Shown: positions 25,981 to 34,754, counted from the first letter of the stretch. The stretch is DNA of 64,000 nucleotides from Cognatiyoonia sp965661665 (GCF_965661665.1 NZ_CBFIEO010000016.1:9757-73756); one strand, 5' to 3'. The notes: a model not told the origin generated them from the letters alone. Numbers and translations: made by a program.

Positions 25981-27384
25981 ATGTCCCCTAAAACACTCTA
26001 TGATAAGATTTGGGATGCCCATGTTGCGCATGAAGCGGAAGATGGCACCTGCTTGCTCTATATTGACCGTCACTTGGTCCACGAAGTGACCAGCCCACAG
26101 GCGTTTGAAGGTCTGCGGATGGCTGGCCGGCCAGTCCATGCACCCGATAAGACTATCGCAGTTCCAGATCACAACGTGCCGACAACGCCTGGTCGCGACA
26201 ATCCTAAGAACATGACAGAGGACAGCGCCATTCAGGTCGCCGCCCTCGACAAGAACGCCATGGAATTTGGTATTCATTATTATCCCGTGACGGACGTCCG
26301 TCAGGGGATCGTCCACATCGTCGGGCCTGAGCAGGGGTGGACCCTTCCGGGCATGACGGTTGTTTGCGGCGACAGCCACACGGCGACGCACGGGGCCTTC
26401 GGTGCGTTGGCCCACGGCATCGGTACGTCTGAGGTGGAACACGTTCTGGCCACTCAGACATTGATCCAGAAGAAATCCAAGAACATGAAGGTTGAGATCA
26501 CCGGCAAACTCCGCCCCGGTGTGACCGCGAAAGACATCACGCTGTCTGTTATCGGCAAGACCGGCACGGCGGGCGGTACAGGCTATGTCATCGAATATTG
26601 CGGTGAAGCGATCCGAGATCTGTCGATGGAAGGCCGGATGACTGTCTGCAACATGGCGATCGAAGGCGGTGCGCGCGCAGGTCTAATCGCACCGGATGAA
26701 AAAACCTTTGAATACTGCAAAGGCCGCCCCCACGCGCCGAAGGGTGCTGAGTGGGAAGCCGCTGTGACGTGGTGGAAGACGCTTTTCTCTGACGAAGACG
26801 CCCATTGGGACGAGGTCATCACTATTAAAGGCGAAGACATCGCACCCGTTGTAACATGGGGCACATCGCCGGAAGACGTGCTACCAATCAATGCCAACGT
26901 CCCATCTGCGGATGAGTTTGAAGGCGGCAAGGTCGGCGCGGCGCAACGCTCCCTCGACTACATGGGTCTGACACCCGGCACGCCGCTCTCTGACATTGAG
27001 ATCGACACGGTGTTCATTGGCTCCTGCACAAACGGTCGGATTGAAGACCTGCGTGCGGCGGCAGAGATCGTGAAAGGCAAAAAGATCAGCGTCAAACGCG
27101 CAATGGTCGTGCCCGGGTCTGGCCTTGTCCGCGCACAGGCAGAAGAAGAAGGTCTAGCCGACATCTTCAAGGACGCCGGTTTTGAATGGCGGCTTGCGGG
27201 CTGTTCAATGTGCCTTGCGATGAACCCCGACCAGTTGAGCGAAGGCGAGCGCTGCGCGTCCACATCAAACCGCAACTTCGAAGGGCGCCAAGGCTTCAAA
27301 GGCCGCACGCATCTTGTCTCACCCGGTATGGCGGCGGCCGCGGCGATCACGGGCAAACTCACCGACGTACGGGACATGATGTAA
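25981..27384 (+). CDS. leuC: 3-isopropylmalate dehydratase large subunit
   Basis: With LeuD it isomerises 2- to 3-isopropylmalate in leucine synthesis. The 467-residue aconitase-family protein has the cluster-binding cysteines in GSCTNGRIEDL (about 344) and the pair in AGCSMCLAMNPD (about 404-407). VCGDSHTATHGAFGALAHGIG is also typical. CGGAGAGGACG precedes the ATG. The stop TAATG overlaps the start of a small exported protein gene that separates leuC from leuD. Confidence 0.97.
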   Translation: MSPKTLYDKIWDAHVAHEAEDGTCLLYIDRHLVHEVTSPQAFEGLRMAGRPVHAPDKTIAVPDHNVPTTPGRDNPKNMTEDSAIQVAALDKNAMEFGIHYYPVTDVRQGIVHIVGPEQGWTLPGMTVVCGDSHTATHGAFGALAHGIGTSEVEHVLATQTLIQKKSKNMKVEITGKLRPGVTAKDITLSVIGKTGTAGGTGYVIEYCGEAIRDLSMEGRMTVCNMAIEGGARAGLIAPDEKTFEYCKGRPHAPKGAEWEAAVTWWKTLFSDEDAHWDEVITIKGEDIAPVVTWGTSPEDVLPINANVPSADEFEGGKVGAAQRSLDYMGLTPGTPLSDIEIDTVFIGSCTNGRIEDLRAAAEIVKGKKISVKRAMVVPGSGLVRAQAEEEGLADIFKDAGFEWRLAGCSMCLAMNPDQLSEGERCASTSNRNFEGRQGFKGRTHLVSPGMAAAAAITGKLTDVRDMM

Positions 27385-27758
27385 TGAAGCGTCGCAGCTT
27401 TCTTGGATTGCTGGGTGCCGCGTTCAGCGCACCACTGATGCCACCTGCTGCTGCGGGCGGATCAGTGGCGCGTGCGGCGCCTTACAGTCCGGCAGCGCTC
27501 CATGCCGCGATCTACCACGCGAAATCTCGCTCGGTGTTCAGCGTGTGTGGACTGTCGAGAGTTGCAAACATCTCCTTTGAACAAGCGGAAGCCTTGATGG
27601 GCGACATGGCCAAGCGGGGCATCCTCGGCCCGCTAAATGGCTCCACCGTTGTTGGGCGCTGGGCCAAAAGCAAGATTTTGGTCACGGACAAAGTCGTTTT
27701 CTCGCGGCCTGCGCACAGCAAAGCAGTCTTCGGACCCATCAGACAAAATTCAAACTAG
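27384..27758 (+). CDS. Small Tat-signal exported protein, unknown function
   Basis: A 124-residue protein. It starts with a twin-arginine signal (MKRRSFLGLLGAAFSA) and an Ala-rich cleavage region near residue 30. The mature part (about 36-124) is a compact mixed domain (YSPAALHAAIYHAKSRSVFS; FEQAEALMGDMAKRGILGPL). The second segment reads like a helix-turn-helix of the winged type, which would be odd in an exported protein, so the fold is unsure. The start overlaps the leuC stop by one base, and leuD follows after 31 bases, making it part of the leuCD operon. Not recognised. Confidence 0.72.
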   Translation: MKRRSFLGLLGAAFSAPLMPPAAAGGSVARAAPYSPAALHAAIYHAKSRSVFSVCGLSRVANISFEQAEALMGDMAKRGILGPLNGSTVVGRWAKSKILVTDKVVFSRPAHSKAVFGPIRQNSN

Positions 27759-27789
27759 GCCGGACAGACACGGTAAAGGAACTCCTCAC

Positions 27790-28395
27790 ATGGATAAATT
27801 CACAGCATTCAGCGGCGTCGCAGCACCGATGCCATTGGTCAACATCGACACCGATATGATCATCCCGAAGCAGTTTTTGAAAACGATCAAACGCTCTGGT
27901 CTGGGCGTGAACCTCTTCGATGAAATGCGCTATGACCGCGAAGGCAATGAGATTGCAGACTTTGTGCTGAACCAGCCGCAGTATCGCGAGGCTGAGATTT
28001 TGGTCGCTGGCGACAACTTCGGTTGCGGCTCCTCCCGCGAGCACGCACCTTGGGCAATCAAGGATTTCGGCATTCGCTGCGTAGTCTCTACCAGCTTTGC
28101 GGATATCTTCTATAATAACTGCTTCAAAAACGGCATTCTGCCGGTTGTCCTGCCGCAAGAGCAGGTCGACGTCCTGATGGCCGATGCAGAGAAGGGATCC
28201 AACGCGCGGGTTGAGGTGAAACTCGAAGACCAGACGATCACCACCTCCGAAGGCGAAAGCTTCAACTTCGAAGTGGATGCATTCAAAAAGCATTGCCTGC
28301 TCAATGGCCTCGACGACATTGGTCTGACGATGGAAAAAGCGGACTCGATCGCTGCGTTTGAGGCGAAAGCAAGCACAGCACGCCCTTGGGTTTGA
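27790..28395 (+). CDS. leuD: 3-isopropylmalate dehydratase small subunit
   Basis: The 201-residue swivel-domain partner of LeuC. Family features are VNIDTDMIIPKQFLKTI (about 18-34), NFGCGSSREHAPWAI (about 77-91) and FADIFYNNCFKNGILPVVL. The start ATG at 27790 is preceded by AAGGAACTCCTC; a longer open frame upstream overlaps the previous gene and lacks homology. A hairpin follows within ten bases of the stop. Confidence 0.96.
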   Translation: MDKFTAFSGVAAPMPLVNIDTDMIIPKQFLKTIKRSGLGVNLFDEMRYDREGNEIADFVLNQPQYREAEILVAGDNFGCGSSREHAPWAIKDFGIRCVVSTSFADIFYNNCFKNGILPVVLPQEQVDVLMADAEKGSNARVEVKLEDQTITTSEGESFNFEVDAFKKHCLLNGLDDIGLTMEKADSIAAFEAKASTARPWV

Positions 28396-28403
28396 CATAT
28401 TGA

Positions 28404-28431
28404 GAACGGCGGAGTGATCATTTCGCCGTTC
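28404..28431 (+). terminator. Terminator-like hairpin after leuD
   Basis: GAACGGCG (28404-28411) pairs with CGCCGTTC (28424-28431), eight perfect pairs, followed by ATTTCG. The T-run is weak. The next about 290 bases, to the LysR remnant, hold no gene that I can support. Confidence 0.6.
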
Positions 28432-28717
28432 ATTTCGACGTGACGCGAAAAACAATGTTCAATTTGAACGGATATTAGCGGCAAAACCGTCAACGCCCCT
28501 CACCACAGCATGTTGTGGAGGCCCACAGTCATGCCACGACCTAGTTCTGAAATTATTGCATTGATGCACCACCAATGTCGCAAAAGGGCCAACATTGTTT
28601 GGTGTTATTTAACCTGTTCTTGCGAGGATTTCTGAAACTGGGCAGAAATATGACAATATTGAGGCAAACGGACATAAAGTACCGGATCATATCAGGAAAC
28701 CGGCTTGGTAAAGTATC

Positions 28718-29014
28718 AGGCCTGCCATCTTCGATAATTTTCGAGAGAACGGTATGGACGTGGGGCCAGAGTTTTTTCCCGTGCGCTCTGACGATCAAAA
28801 AACCTGTTGACGATTGGTGCGGGCGGGATGCAGGACTGGCTTCAGCCAATGCACGATAGGCGATGCCGCTCCAGAGATGCAGCGCGTGCTGAAAAAACTC
28901 CCTATCCCGCCGCTCCCGATCTGGCTCACAGCGCATCCATCGATGCATCAAACCCCGCGGGTGCGCCGCGTATGGGATCACCTGATCGACGGGCTGAAAC
29001 CGTTGGTGGCTTGA
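28718..29014 (+). pseudogene. LysR-family regulator, decayed C-terminal remnant
   Basis: Frame-1 reading from 28718 gives RPAIFDNFRENGM, then PEFFPVRSDDQKTC, a TGA at 28808-28810, RLVRAG, and on to CTIGDAAPEMQRVL, LPIPPLPIWLTAHPSM and TPRVRRVWDHLIDGL before a normal stop. This is the effector-binding domain end of a LysR regulator: the SDDQ..RLVRAG and PxWL.AH..L..TPRVR patterns are diagnostic. The TGA probably replaces a Trp TGG. A TAA in the same frame lies just upstream, and the helix-turn-helix domain is absent. It sits between leuD and leuB. Confidence 0.78.
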
Positions 29015-29071
29015 TCCTTTTGGGCGAAACCGATAGGCCGCATGCGACGCAGACCAATCGAGGATTACCCC

Positions 29072-30178
29072 ATGTCAAACCCATCCCTTTTGATCCTAGC
29101 CGGTGACGGCATTGGTCCTGAAGTTATGGAGCAGGTGAAGCGGATCATCGCTTGGTACGGTGATAAACGGGATTTGGCATTTGATGTGCACGAAGACCTT
29201 GTTGGAGGCGTGGCCTACGACGCGCATGGTGTGCCACTGCACGATGACACAATGGCAAGAGCGCAAGAAGTTGATGCCGTTTTGCTGGGCGCTGTTGGTG
29301 GCCCGCAGTATGACGATCTGGATTTTAGCGTGAAGCCGGAGCGGGGCCTGCTGCGCCTCCGCAAAGAAATGGATCTGTTCGCGAACCTGCGCCCTGCGCA
29401 GTGTTTTGATGCTTTGGCGGATTTCTCGTCGCTCAAAAAGGACATTGTGGCGGGCCTCGACATCATGATCGTGCGGGAGCTGACATCAGGCGTCTACTTC
29501 GGGGAGCCGCGCGGCATCCACATGGAAGACAACATGCGCGTTGGCATCAACACGCAGCGTTACACTGAGGCAGAGATTGAGCGTGCCGCGCGTTCCGCCT
29601 TCGAACTCGCCCGACGTCGCAACAACAAGGTCTGCTCGATGGAGAAGGCCAACGTTATGGAATCTGGCATCTTGTGGCGCGACGTCGTGACAGAAGTGCA
29701 TCAGGCCGATTACGCCGATGTCGAACTGTCCCATATGTACGCAGACAATGGCGCAATGCAGTTGGTGCGCGCGCCCAAGCAGTTCGATGTCATCCTGACC
29801 GACAACCTCTTTGGTGATATCCTGTCCGACTGTGCGGCGATGCTTACTGGTTCGCTTGGCATGTTGCCATCCGCCTCGCTCGGCCTGCCAATGGCCAATG
29901 GCCGCCCGAAAGCGATGTATGAACCGGTCCACGGCTCTGCCCCAGACATCGCCGGTCAAGGCAAAGCCAACCCAATCGCTTGTATCCTTAGCTTTGCGAT
30001 GGCTCTGCGCTATTCCTTCGATCAAGGGGCAGAGGCAACGCGCCTTGAAACCGCGATTGAAAAGGTTCTGGCAGACGGTGCCCGTACAGCCGACTTGATG
30101 GGGCCAGAGGGTGGCACTCCGAGTAGCACATCCGAGATGGGTGATGCAATATTGGGTGCATTGGACGCATCGCTCTAA
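29072..30178 (+). CDS. leuB: 3-isopropylmalate dehydrogenase
   Basis: Oxidatively decarboxylates 3-isopropylmalate using NAD. The 368-residue protein starts at MSNPSLLILAGDGIGPEV (ATG 29072, with GAGGATTACCCC upstream). It contains RELTSGVYFGEPRG, the catalytic Lys/Asp region KVCSMEKANVMESGILW, the metal-binding DNLFGDILSDCAAML and the NAD-site EPVHGSAPDIAGQGKANP. It lies about 680 bases after leuD, with a LysR remnant between, so it may have its own promoter. Confidence 0.97.
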   Translation: MSNPSLLILAGDGIGPEVMEQVKRIIAWYGDKRDLAFDVHEDLVGGVAYDAHGVPLHDDTMARAQEVDAVLLGAVGGPQYDDLDFSVKPERGLLRLRKEMDLFANLRPAQCFDALADFSSLKKDIVAGLDIMIVRELTSGVYFGEPRGIHMEDNMRVGINTQRYTEAEIERAARSAFELARRRNNKVCSMEKANVMESGILWRDVVTEVHQADYADVELSHMYADNGAMQLVRAPKQFDVILTDNLFGDILSDCAAMLTGSLGMLPSASLGLPMANGRPKAMYEPVHGSAPDIAGQGKANPIACILSFAMALRYSFDQGAEATRLETAIEKVLADGARTADLMGPEGGTPSSTSEMGDAILGALDASL

Positions 30179-30243
30179 ACCGCGCTTGCATGTGACGGCA
30201 GATTGGGTCTTTTAGGGCATAGAATAGTCCTAAGGTCATTGTC

Positions 30244-31206
30244 ATGTCGCCCAATTTGAAAGGTGCTCTTTCCGGGCTGGCCGCCTTCGCGGTCTTCTCC
30301 ACGCATGACGTGATCATCAAGGTCTTGGGCGGGTCATATTCGCCTATCCAAGTGGTGTTCTTTTCCGTCCTTCTCAGCTTCCCATTGGCGACGCTGATGC
30401 TGATGCGGGACACGAAGCCAGAAACGCTGATCCCGCGCCACCCGTGGTGGCTGGCGCTGCGGACAGTGGCGGCGGTGCTGACGGGTGTCAGCGCTTTCTA
30501 TGCCTTTTCCGTCCTGCCGTTGGCGCAGACTTATGCGATCATCTTTGCCTCCCCCTTGATCATCACGGTCCTTGCGATCCCTGTTTTGGGCGAAACGGTG
30601 CGCTTGCGGCGTTGGATTGCGGTAATGGTTGGATTGATCGGCGTGTTGGTTGTCCTCAGACCGGGGGCGGAGCCTTTCACCCTCGGACATATCGCAGCTT
30701 TGACGGCAGCCATCGGCGGTTCTGTGGCCGCCATCATCGTGCGTAAGATCGGGGCCGATGAACGACCTGTTGTCATGCTGCTCTACCCGATGGTCGTCAA
30801 CTTCGTTGTGATGGCCACGCTTTTACCTCTGGTCTATGTTCCCATGCCAATTGAGCATCTGGGCATGCTGGGTGTTGTTGCGGTTTTCGCGTGGATTGCG
30901 AGCCGGATGATCATCGTTGCCTACCAAAGCGGGGAGGCCGCGATCATCGCGCCCATGCAGTATTCACAGATCATTTGGGCTTCGATCTACGGCTTTCTGT
31001 TCTTTGATGAGGTGATTGACCTCAACACAGGCATCGGTGCCGCGATCATCATCGCCTCCGGCCTCTACATCGTTCTGCGCGAAAGCCGTGGGCACAGTTC
31101 AGAGAATACACCCGTGCTGCGCAGCCGGTCCCGTCCAGAGACGGGCACGATACCACGGGTCAGCTTGATCATGCGCGCTGTTGGAAAGACGCCGCCGCGT
31201 CAGTGA
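30244..31206 (+). CDS. DMT-family (EamA) transporter
   Basis: A 320-residue inner-membrane protein with about ten hydrophobic helices in two EamA repeats (about 1-140 and 150-285). Signs are STHDVIIKVLGGSYSPIQVV near the N terminus, AQTYAIIFASPLIITVLAIPVLGE ending the first repeat (given in part) and the matching FLFFDEVIDLNTGIGAAIII ending the second. Substrate unknown; relatives export amino acids, riboflavin or S-adenosylmethionine. The last 45 residues are polar. The 3' end overlaps the convergent DUF1244 gene by seven bases. Confidence 0.88.
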   Translation: MSPNLKGALSGLAAFAVFSTHDVIIKVLGGSYSPIQVVFFSVLLSFPLATLMLMRDTKPETLIPRHPWWLALRTVAAVLTGVSAFYAFSVLPLAQTYAIIFASPLIITVLAIPVLGETVRLRRWIAVMVGLIGVLVVLRPGAEPFTLGHIAALTAAIGGSVAAIIVRKIGADERPVVMLLYPMVVNFVVMATLLPLVYVPMPIEHLGMLGVVAVFAWIASRMIIVAYQSGEAAIIAPMQYSQIIWASIYGFLFFDEVIDLNTGIGAAIIIASGLYIVLRESRGHSSENTPVLRSRSRPETGTIPRVSLIMRAVGKTPPRQ

Positions 31207-31505
31207 TTTTTGTCAAAGGCGGCTTTGGCTTCGGCGCTCGCCTCCGTCTGATATTTGGCTTTCCATTCGGAAAACGGTATCCCGTAGAACGCTTCGCGCC
31301 CTTCATCCTTTGACATCTCGATACCGCGTTCGTGCGCGGCTTCTTGATACCAACGGCTCAGGCAGTTCCGGCAAAAGCCTGCAAGGTTCATCATGTCGAT
31401 ATTCTGCGCGTCGGTGCGGTCTTCCATCAGGTGCTTTTGCAACCGGCGGAAGGCGGCGGCTTCGAGTTCGATCTGCGTTTGTGGGTCAATCTGTTTCACG
31501 GTCAC
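31200..31505 (-). CDS. DUF1244 family protein
   Basis: A 101-residue soluble protein. The family core is seen in AAAFRRLQKHLMEDRTDAQN, then NLAGFCRNCLSRWYQEAA with two conserved cysteines, and GIPFSEWKAKYQ. The start is GTG at 31505, which overlaps the stop of the N-formylglutamate amidohydrolase gene as GTGA, so the two are probably translated together. DUF1244 often neighbours this amidohydrolase in alphaproteobacteria. Its function is unknown to me. Confidence 0.88.
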   Translation of the reverse strand: MTVKQIDPQTQIELEAAAFRRLQKHLMEDRTDAQNIDMMNLAGFCRNCLSRWYQEAAHERGIEMSKDEGREAFYGIPFSEWKAKYQTEASAEAKAAFDKNH

Positions 31506-32269
31506 AATCCTGTCGTGGCGAGTGTTTCTTCTAGAATGGGGGCAAGCCGTTCGGCCCACAAGCGTTGACCGGCGGCATCCTCGATCAAATCGTTGCGCAC
31601 CTCTATCAGGACATTGGCCCGACCGTGTTGCAAAGCGTGTTGATCAATCGCGTCTCCAGGTAGCTCGCCGTTGTAGGGTTTGTTGTCCCCGACGCACCAG
31701 CACTGCGCTTCGCAGGCTTCGATAAAGGGGCGCGCAAAGCGATCATCATGGGCATACAGTACGCCCACTTCCCAAGGGCGCTTCGGTTCGTCTTTGAGTT
31801 GCGGCGTAAAGCTGTGGATCGCACACACCACGGGGGAGGTGATCGAAACAGCGACCTCCGCAATGGCGGCATGGTAGGGCGCGTAAAGCGTGTCTTTCCG
31901 TCGCTGTAGCTCATCCGCTGTCGCAGCGCGGTTCGCAGGAATAATGGAGCCGTCATAGATCGTACGGATCAGCGTCGGGTCCGACGCGCCACGGTTCGGG
32001 TCGATCACAATGCGGGAGAAATTGGAGAGGACAGCCGCGCTATCCAGAAGGTCGGACAGATGCCGTGTCACGCCCGCTGCCCCAATGTCATAGGCGATAT
32101 GTCGGTCCATATCCGCACTGGGCAGCCCAAGATCGCCGCCATTCACCCAATCGGGCACGCGGTTCGATGCATGATCACAGGTCAAAAGCCACCGACCCGC
32201 CCGATTTAGGCCAATTATTTCATATGCTTCGTCGGACACTCGCACCGCCATTTTGGTTTCCGTATCCAT
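31502..32269 (-). CDS. N-formylglutamate amidohydrolase
   Basis: Hydrolyses N-formyl-L-glutamate to glutamate and formate, the last step of one histidine-degradation route. Family motifs are RWLLTCDHASNRVPDW near the N terminus, SRIVIDPNRGASDPTLI in the middle, VCAIHSFTPQL and the C-terminal NVLIEVRNDLI. The start chosen is ATG at 32269 (256 residues). The frame remains open to a TTG at 32311, inside the pyk promoter region. No other hut genes are here, so the real substrate might be another N-formyl or N-carbamoyl acid. Confidence 0.87.
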   Translation of the reverse strand: MDTETKMAVRVSDEAYEIIGLNRAGRWLLTCDHASNRVPDWVNGGDLGLPSADMDRHIAYDIGAAGVTRHLSDLLDSAAVLSNFSRIVIDPNRGASDPTLIRTIYDGSIIPANRAATADELQRRKDTLYAPYHAAIAEVAVSITSPVVCAIHSFTPQLKDEPKRPWEVGVLYAHDDRFARPFIEACEAQCWCVGDNKPYNGELPGDAIDQHALQHGRANVLIEVRNDLIEDAAGQRLWAERLAPILEETLATTGL

Positions 32270-32313
32270 AGGGCAGTTGCCGCCGAAAGGGAAATGCGTA
32301 TAACGAGCCAAAA

Positions 32314-32328
32314 AGCGTTAACGCTAAC
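32314..32328 (+). promoter_or_regulatory. Palindromic operator upstream of pyk
   Basis: AGCGTTAACGCT (32314-32325) is a perfect palindrome and overlaps GTTAACGCTAAC (32317-32328), one base from the symmetric GTTAGCGCTAAC. It lies 29 bases before pyk. The same core appears twice in front of pckA. LacI-family regulators of alphaproteobacteria bind sites of this kind. Confidence 0.6.
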
Positions 32329-32356
32329 GCCGATCGAATGAATTGAAGGAAGCCCT

Positions 32357-33802
32357 ATGAGACGCCATCGCAACGTAAAAATCGTCGCAACTCTTGGACC
32401 TGCTTCCAACGACTATGAGATGATCCGTGCTTTGCATGAGGCGGGCGCGGATGTGTTCCGTTTGAACATGAGCCACGGCGAACATGAAGAGATCAGAGCG
32501 CGCCATGCAATTATCCGTCAGGTTGAAAAAGACCTCGACAGCCCGATTGCGATTTTGGCGGATCTTCAGGGCCCAAAACTGCGGGTCGGGGCGTTTAAGA
32601 ACGGCGAAGAGGAATTGGTCCCTGGCGCGTCGTTCCGCTTGGACCTGAAACAGGATGAAGGAGATGTGACCCGCGTCTGCCTTCCACATCGGGAGATTTT
32701 CGATGCGTTGGAGCCGGGGTCACACCTTCTGGTTAACGACGGGAAGATCAAACTGCGTGTCAAAGATTGCGGCGCGGACTTTGCCGACTGTGAGGTGATC
32801 GTTGGTGGCACCATTTCCAACCGCAAGGGTGTCAACGTGCCCGACGTGGTTCTGCCATTGGCCGCGCTTTCGGAAAAAGACCGCCGCGATCTGGAATTTG
32901 TGTGTGAGCTAGGCGTCGACTGGCTGGCCCTATCCTTCGTTCAGCGACCTGCCGACGTGGCAGAGGCGCGCGAATTGGCCAAGGGACGCGCTGCAATTCT
33001 GTCAAAGATCGAGAAACCGGCCGCTGTAAAAGCGTTTGATGAGATCTTGGCGGCGTCCGATGGTATCATGGTTGCCCGCGGTGATCTTGGCGTCGAATTG
33101 CCTGTTCAAAACGTCCCGCCCATCCAAAAGCAATTGGTGCGCAAGTGTCGGACGGCAGCAAAGCCGGTGATCGTTGCTACACAGATGCTCGAATCCATGA
33201 TCGACAGCCCAATGCCCACGCGGGCAGAGGTGTCTGACGTTGCCACTGCGATTTATGAAGGCACAGATGCGATCATGTTGTCGGCTGAATCCGCTGCTGG
33301 CAGCTTCCCAATTGAAGCCGTGACAACGATGGACAATGTGGCGCGGGAAGTTGAAAGCGATCCAACCTATACCGACATCATCGAAGCCTCTCGGGTGGCC
33401 GAACGCACGACGGTTGCAGACGGCATCGTCGCTGCCGCCCGCGAAATCGCAGAAACCACCGACATCAAGGCGATTTGCTGTTTCTCCCAATCTGGCACGA
33501 CAGCACTGCTAGTCGCGCGGGAACGCCCGCGCGTCCCGATTGTTGCGCTGACCAGCTATGTCAAAACTGCTCGTCGCCTTTGCCTGTCATGGGGCTGTAA
33601 CTGCGCCGTTGTCGGAAAAGTGGGTCGCTTCAAGGAGGCCGTCATTGCCGCTGTCCACGCTAGCCATGCGCAAGGCATGGTCACGAATGAGGACAAGGTC
33701 GTCGTCACAGCAGGTGTGCCGTTCAACACGCCTGGATCGACCAACATTCTTCGTGTGGCGCCTTGCGACGAAAAGTTGATTTATCCGTCTGACTTTGAGT
33801 AG
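32357..33802 (+). CDS. pyk: Pyruvate kinase
   Basis: Converts PEP and ADP to pyruvate and ATP. The 481-residue protein starts RHRNVKIVATLGPAS and has the Lys-containing ILSKIEKPAAV (about 215-225), the metal- and PEP-binding GIMVARGDLGVELP (about 236-249) and the TRAEVSDVATAIYEGTDA signature. The C-terminal allosteric domain (about 345-480) is complete. The upstream palindrome links it to pckA, the opposing reaction at the PEP node. It is divergent from the N-formylglutamate amidohydrolase gene. Confidence 0.97.
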   Translation: MRRHRNVKIVATLGPASNDYEMIRALHEAGADVFRLNMSHGEHEEIRARHAIIRQVEKDLDSPIAILADLQGPKLRVGAFKNGEEELVPGASFRLDLKQDEGDVTRVCLPHREIFDALEPGSHLLVNDGKIKLRVKDCGADFADCEVIVGGTISNRKGVNVPDVVLPLAALSEKDRRDLEFVCELGVDWLALSFVQRPADVAEARELAKGRAAILSKIEKPAAVKAFDEILAASDGIMVARGDLGVELPVQNVPPIQKQLVRKCRTAAKPVIVATQMLESMIDSPMPTRAEVSDVATAIYEGTDAIMLSAESAAGSFPIEAVTTMDNVAREVESDPTYTDIIEASRVAERTTVADGIVAAAREIAETTDIKAICCFSQSGTTALLVARERPRVPIVALTSYVKTARRLCLSWGCNCAVVGKVGRFKEAVIAAVHASHAQGMVTNEDKVVVTAGVPFNTPGSTNILRVAPCDEKLIYPSDFE

Positions 33803-33837
33803 CGTTTTTACGAGCCTAATTTGGTGGGGGCCGTGGG

Positions 33838-34041
33838 ATGGATCCAGACCTGTTTTTCGTTCTGGGCGGTGCGTTGGTCTTTTTGATGATCCCTATCATC
33901 CTAAGCGCGATTATTGACGGCCGCACGCCACGAACACCGGCTTTGGTCGCTTTGATTGCAGGGATCATGATTTTTTTGCGGTCAGTGGAAGACCCGGCTC
34001 ATACTCCGTCAGAACATACCTCGATACAGCCGCACGCGTGA
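33838..34041 (+). CDS. Small two-helix membrane protein, unknown function
   Basis: A 67-residue protein with hydrophobic helices at about 5-25 (LFFVLGGALVFLMIPIILSA) and 32-48 (ALVALIAGIMIFL), joined by a short Asp-Gly-Arg loop and followed by a polar tail. The ATG has a G-rich Shine-Dalgarno (GTGGGGGCC). It lies 35 bases after pyk and could be co-transcribed. No family is recognised. Confidence 0.68.
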   Translation: MDPDLFFVLGGALVFLMIPIILSAIIDGRTPRTPALVALIAGIMIFLRSVEDPAHTPSEHTSIQPHA

Positions 34042-34069
34042 TTGGGAAATACCTCAACTAATTCCGTGC

Positions 34070-34098
34070 TTGCCATAGCGCGATTCCCCTTCTATATG
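34070..34098 (+). promoter_or_regulatory. Sigma-70-type promoter for rpmI-rplT
   Basis: TTGCCA (34070-34075), a 17-base spacer and TATATG (34093-34098) form a good housekeeping promoter about 78 bases before rpmI, in the leader where ribosomal-protein control elements commonly lie. Confidence 0.65.
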
Positions 34099-34175
34099 GC
34101 GCTTCTAAACCCGCACGTCCGGCCAATATGGCATGCCGAGGCGCGCGATTCGACCGACCTAGATAGGAGACGGAA

Positions 34176-34376
34176 ATGCCTAAGATGAAGACAAAATCGA
34201 GCTGCAAAAAGCGGTTCAAAGTGACGGCCTCTGGCCGTGTGGTGGCTGGCCAAGCTGGTAAGCGTCACGGCATGATCAAACGCACAAACAAGTTCCTGCG
34301 CAATGCGCGTGGCACAACAACGTTGTCAAAGGCTGATGAAGGTATCATCAAGCCAATGATGCCGTATTCACGTTAA
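34176..34376 (+). CDS. rpmI: Ribosomal protein bL35
   Basis: A 66-residue basic protein of the large subunit. MPKMKTKSSCKKRFKVTASG at the start and KRHGMIKRTNKFLRNARGTT in the middle are the family pattern. TAGGAGACGG precedes the ATG. The gene is followed 18 bases later by rplT, the usual pair; infC is not adjacent. Confidence 0.98.
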   Translation: MPKMKTKSSCKKRFKVTASGRVVAGQAGKRHGMIKRTNKFLRNARGTTTLSKADEGIIKPMMPYSR

Positions 34377-34394
34377 GCTAGGGGAATTTGAGTC

Positions 34395-34754
34395 ATGCGC
34401 GTAAAAGGCGGAACAGTCACACATCGACGTCACAAAAAAGTCCTTGATGCTGCGAAAGGTTATTATGACCGTCGCTCCAAGACTTTCAAAGTTGCAAAGC
34501 AGGCCGTCGACAAAGCGAACCAATATGCAACCCGCGACCGTCATAACCGCAAGCGGAACTTTCGTTCCTTGTGGATTCAGCGGATCAACGCTGGTGTTCG
34601 TGCGGTTGATGCTGAACTGAACTATTCAAAGTTCATCAACGGCCTGACAAAGGCTGGCATCGAAGTGGACCGCAAGGTTCTAGCCGATCTGGCCGTGAAC
34701 GAACCAGAGGCATTCGCTGCGATCGTTGGCAAAGCCAAGGATGCGATGGCCTAA
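34395..34754 (+). CDS. rplT: Ribosomal protein bL20
   Basis: A 119-residue protein that binds 23S rRNA early in assembly and, in enterobacteria, represses its own operon. The family pattern is VTHRRHKKVLDAAKGYYDRR, RNFRSLWIQRINAGVR and the globular C-terminal domain with FINGLTKAGIEVDRKVLADL. It is co-transcribed with rpmI and ends in a strong terminator. Confidence 0.98.
   Translation: MRVKGGTVTHRRHKKVLDAAKGYYDRRSKTFKVAKQAVDKANQYATRDRHNRKRNFRSLWIQRINAGVRAVDAELNYSKFINGLTKAGIEVDRKVLADLAVNEPEAFAAIVGKAKDAMA

Noticed and set aside
28553..28981. 142-codon minus-strand ORF between leuD and leuB
   Set aside because: It is antisense to the LysR remnant, which has recognisable protein motifs on the plus strand. 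No ribosome-binding site or family was seen.
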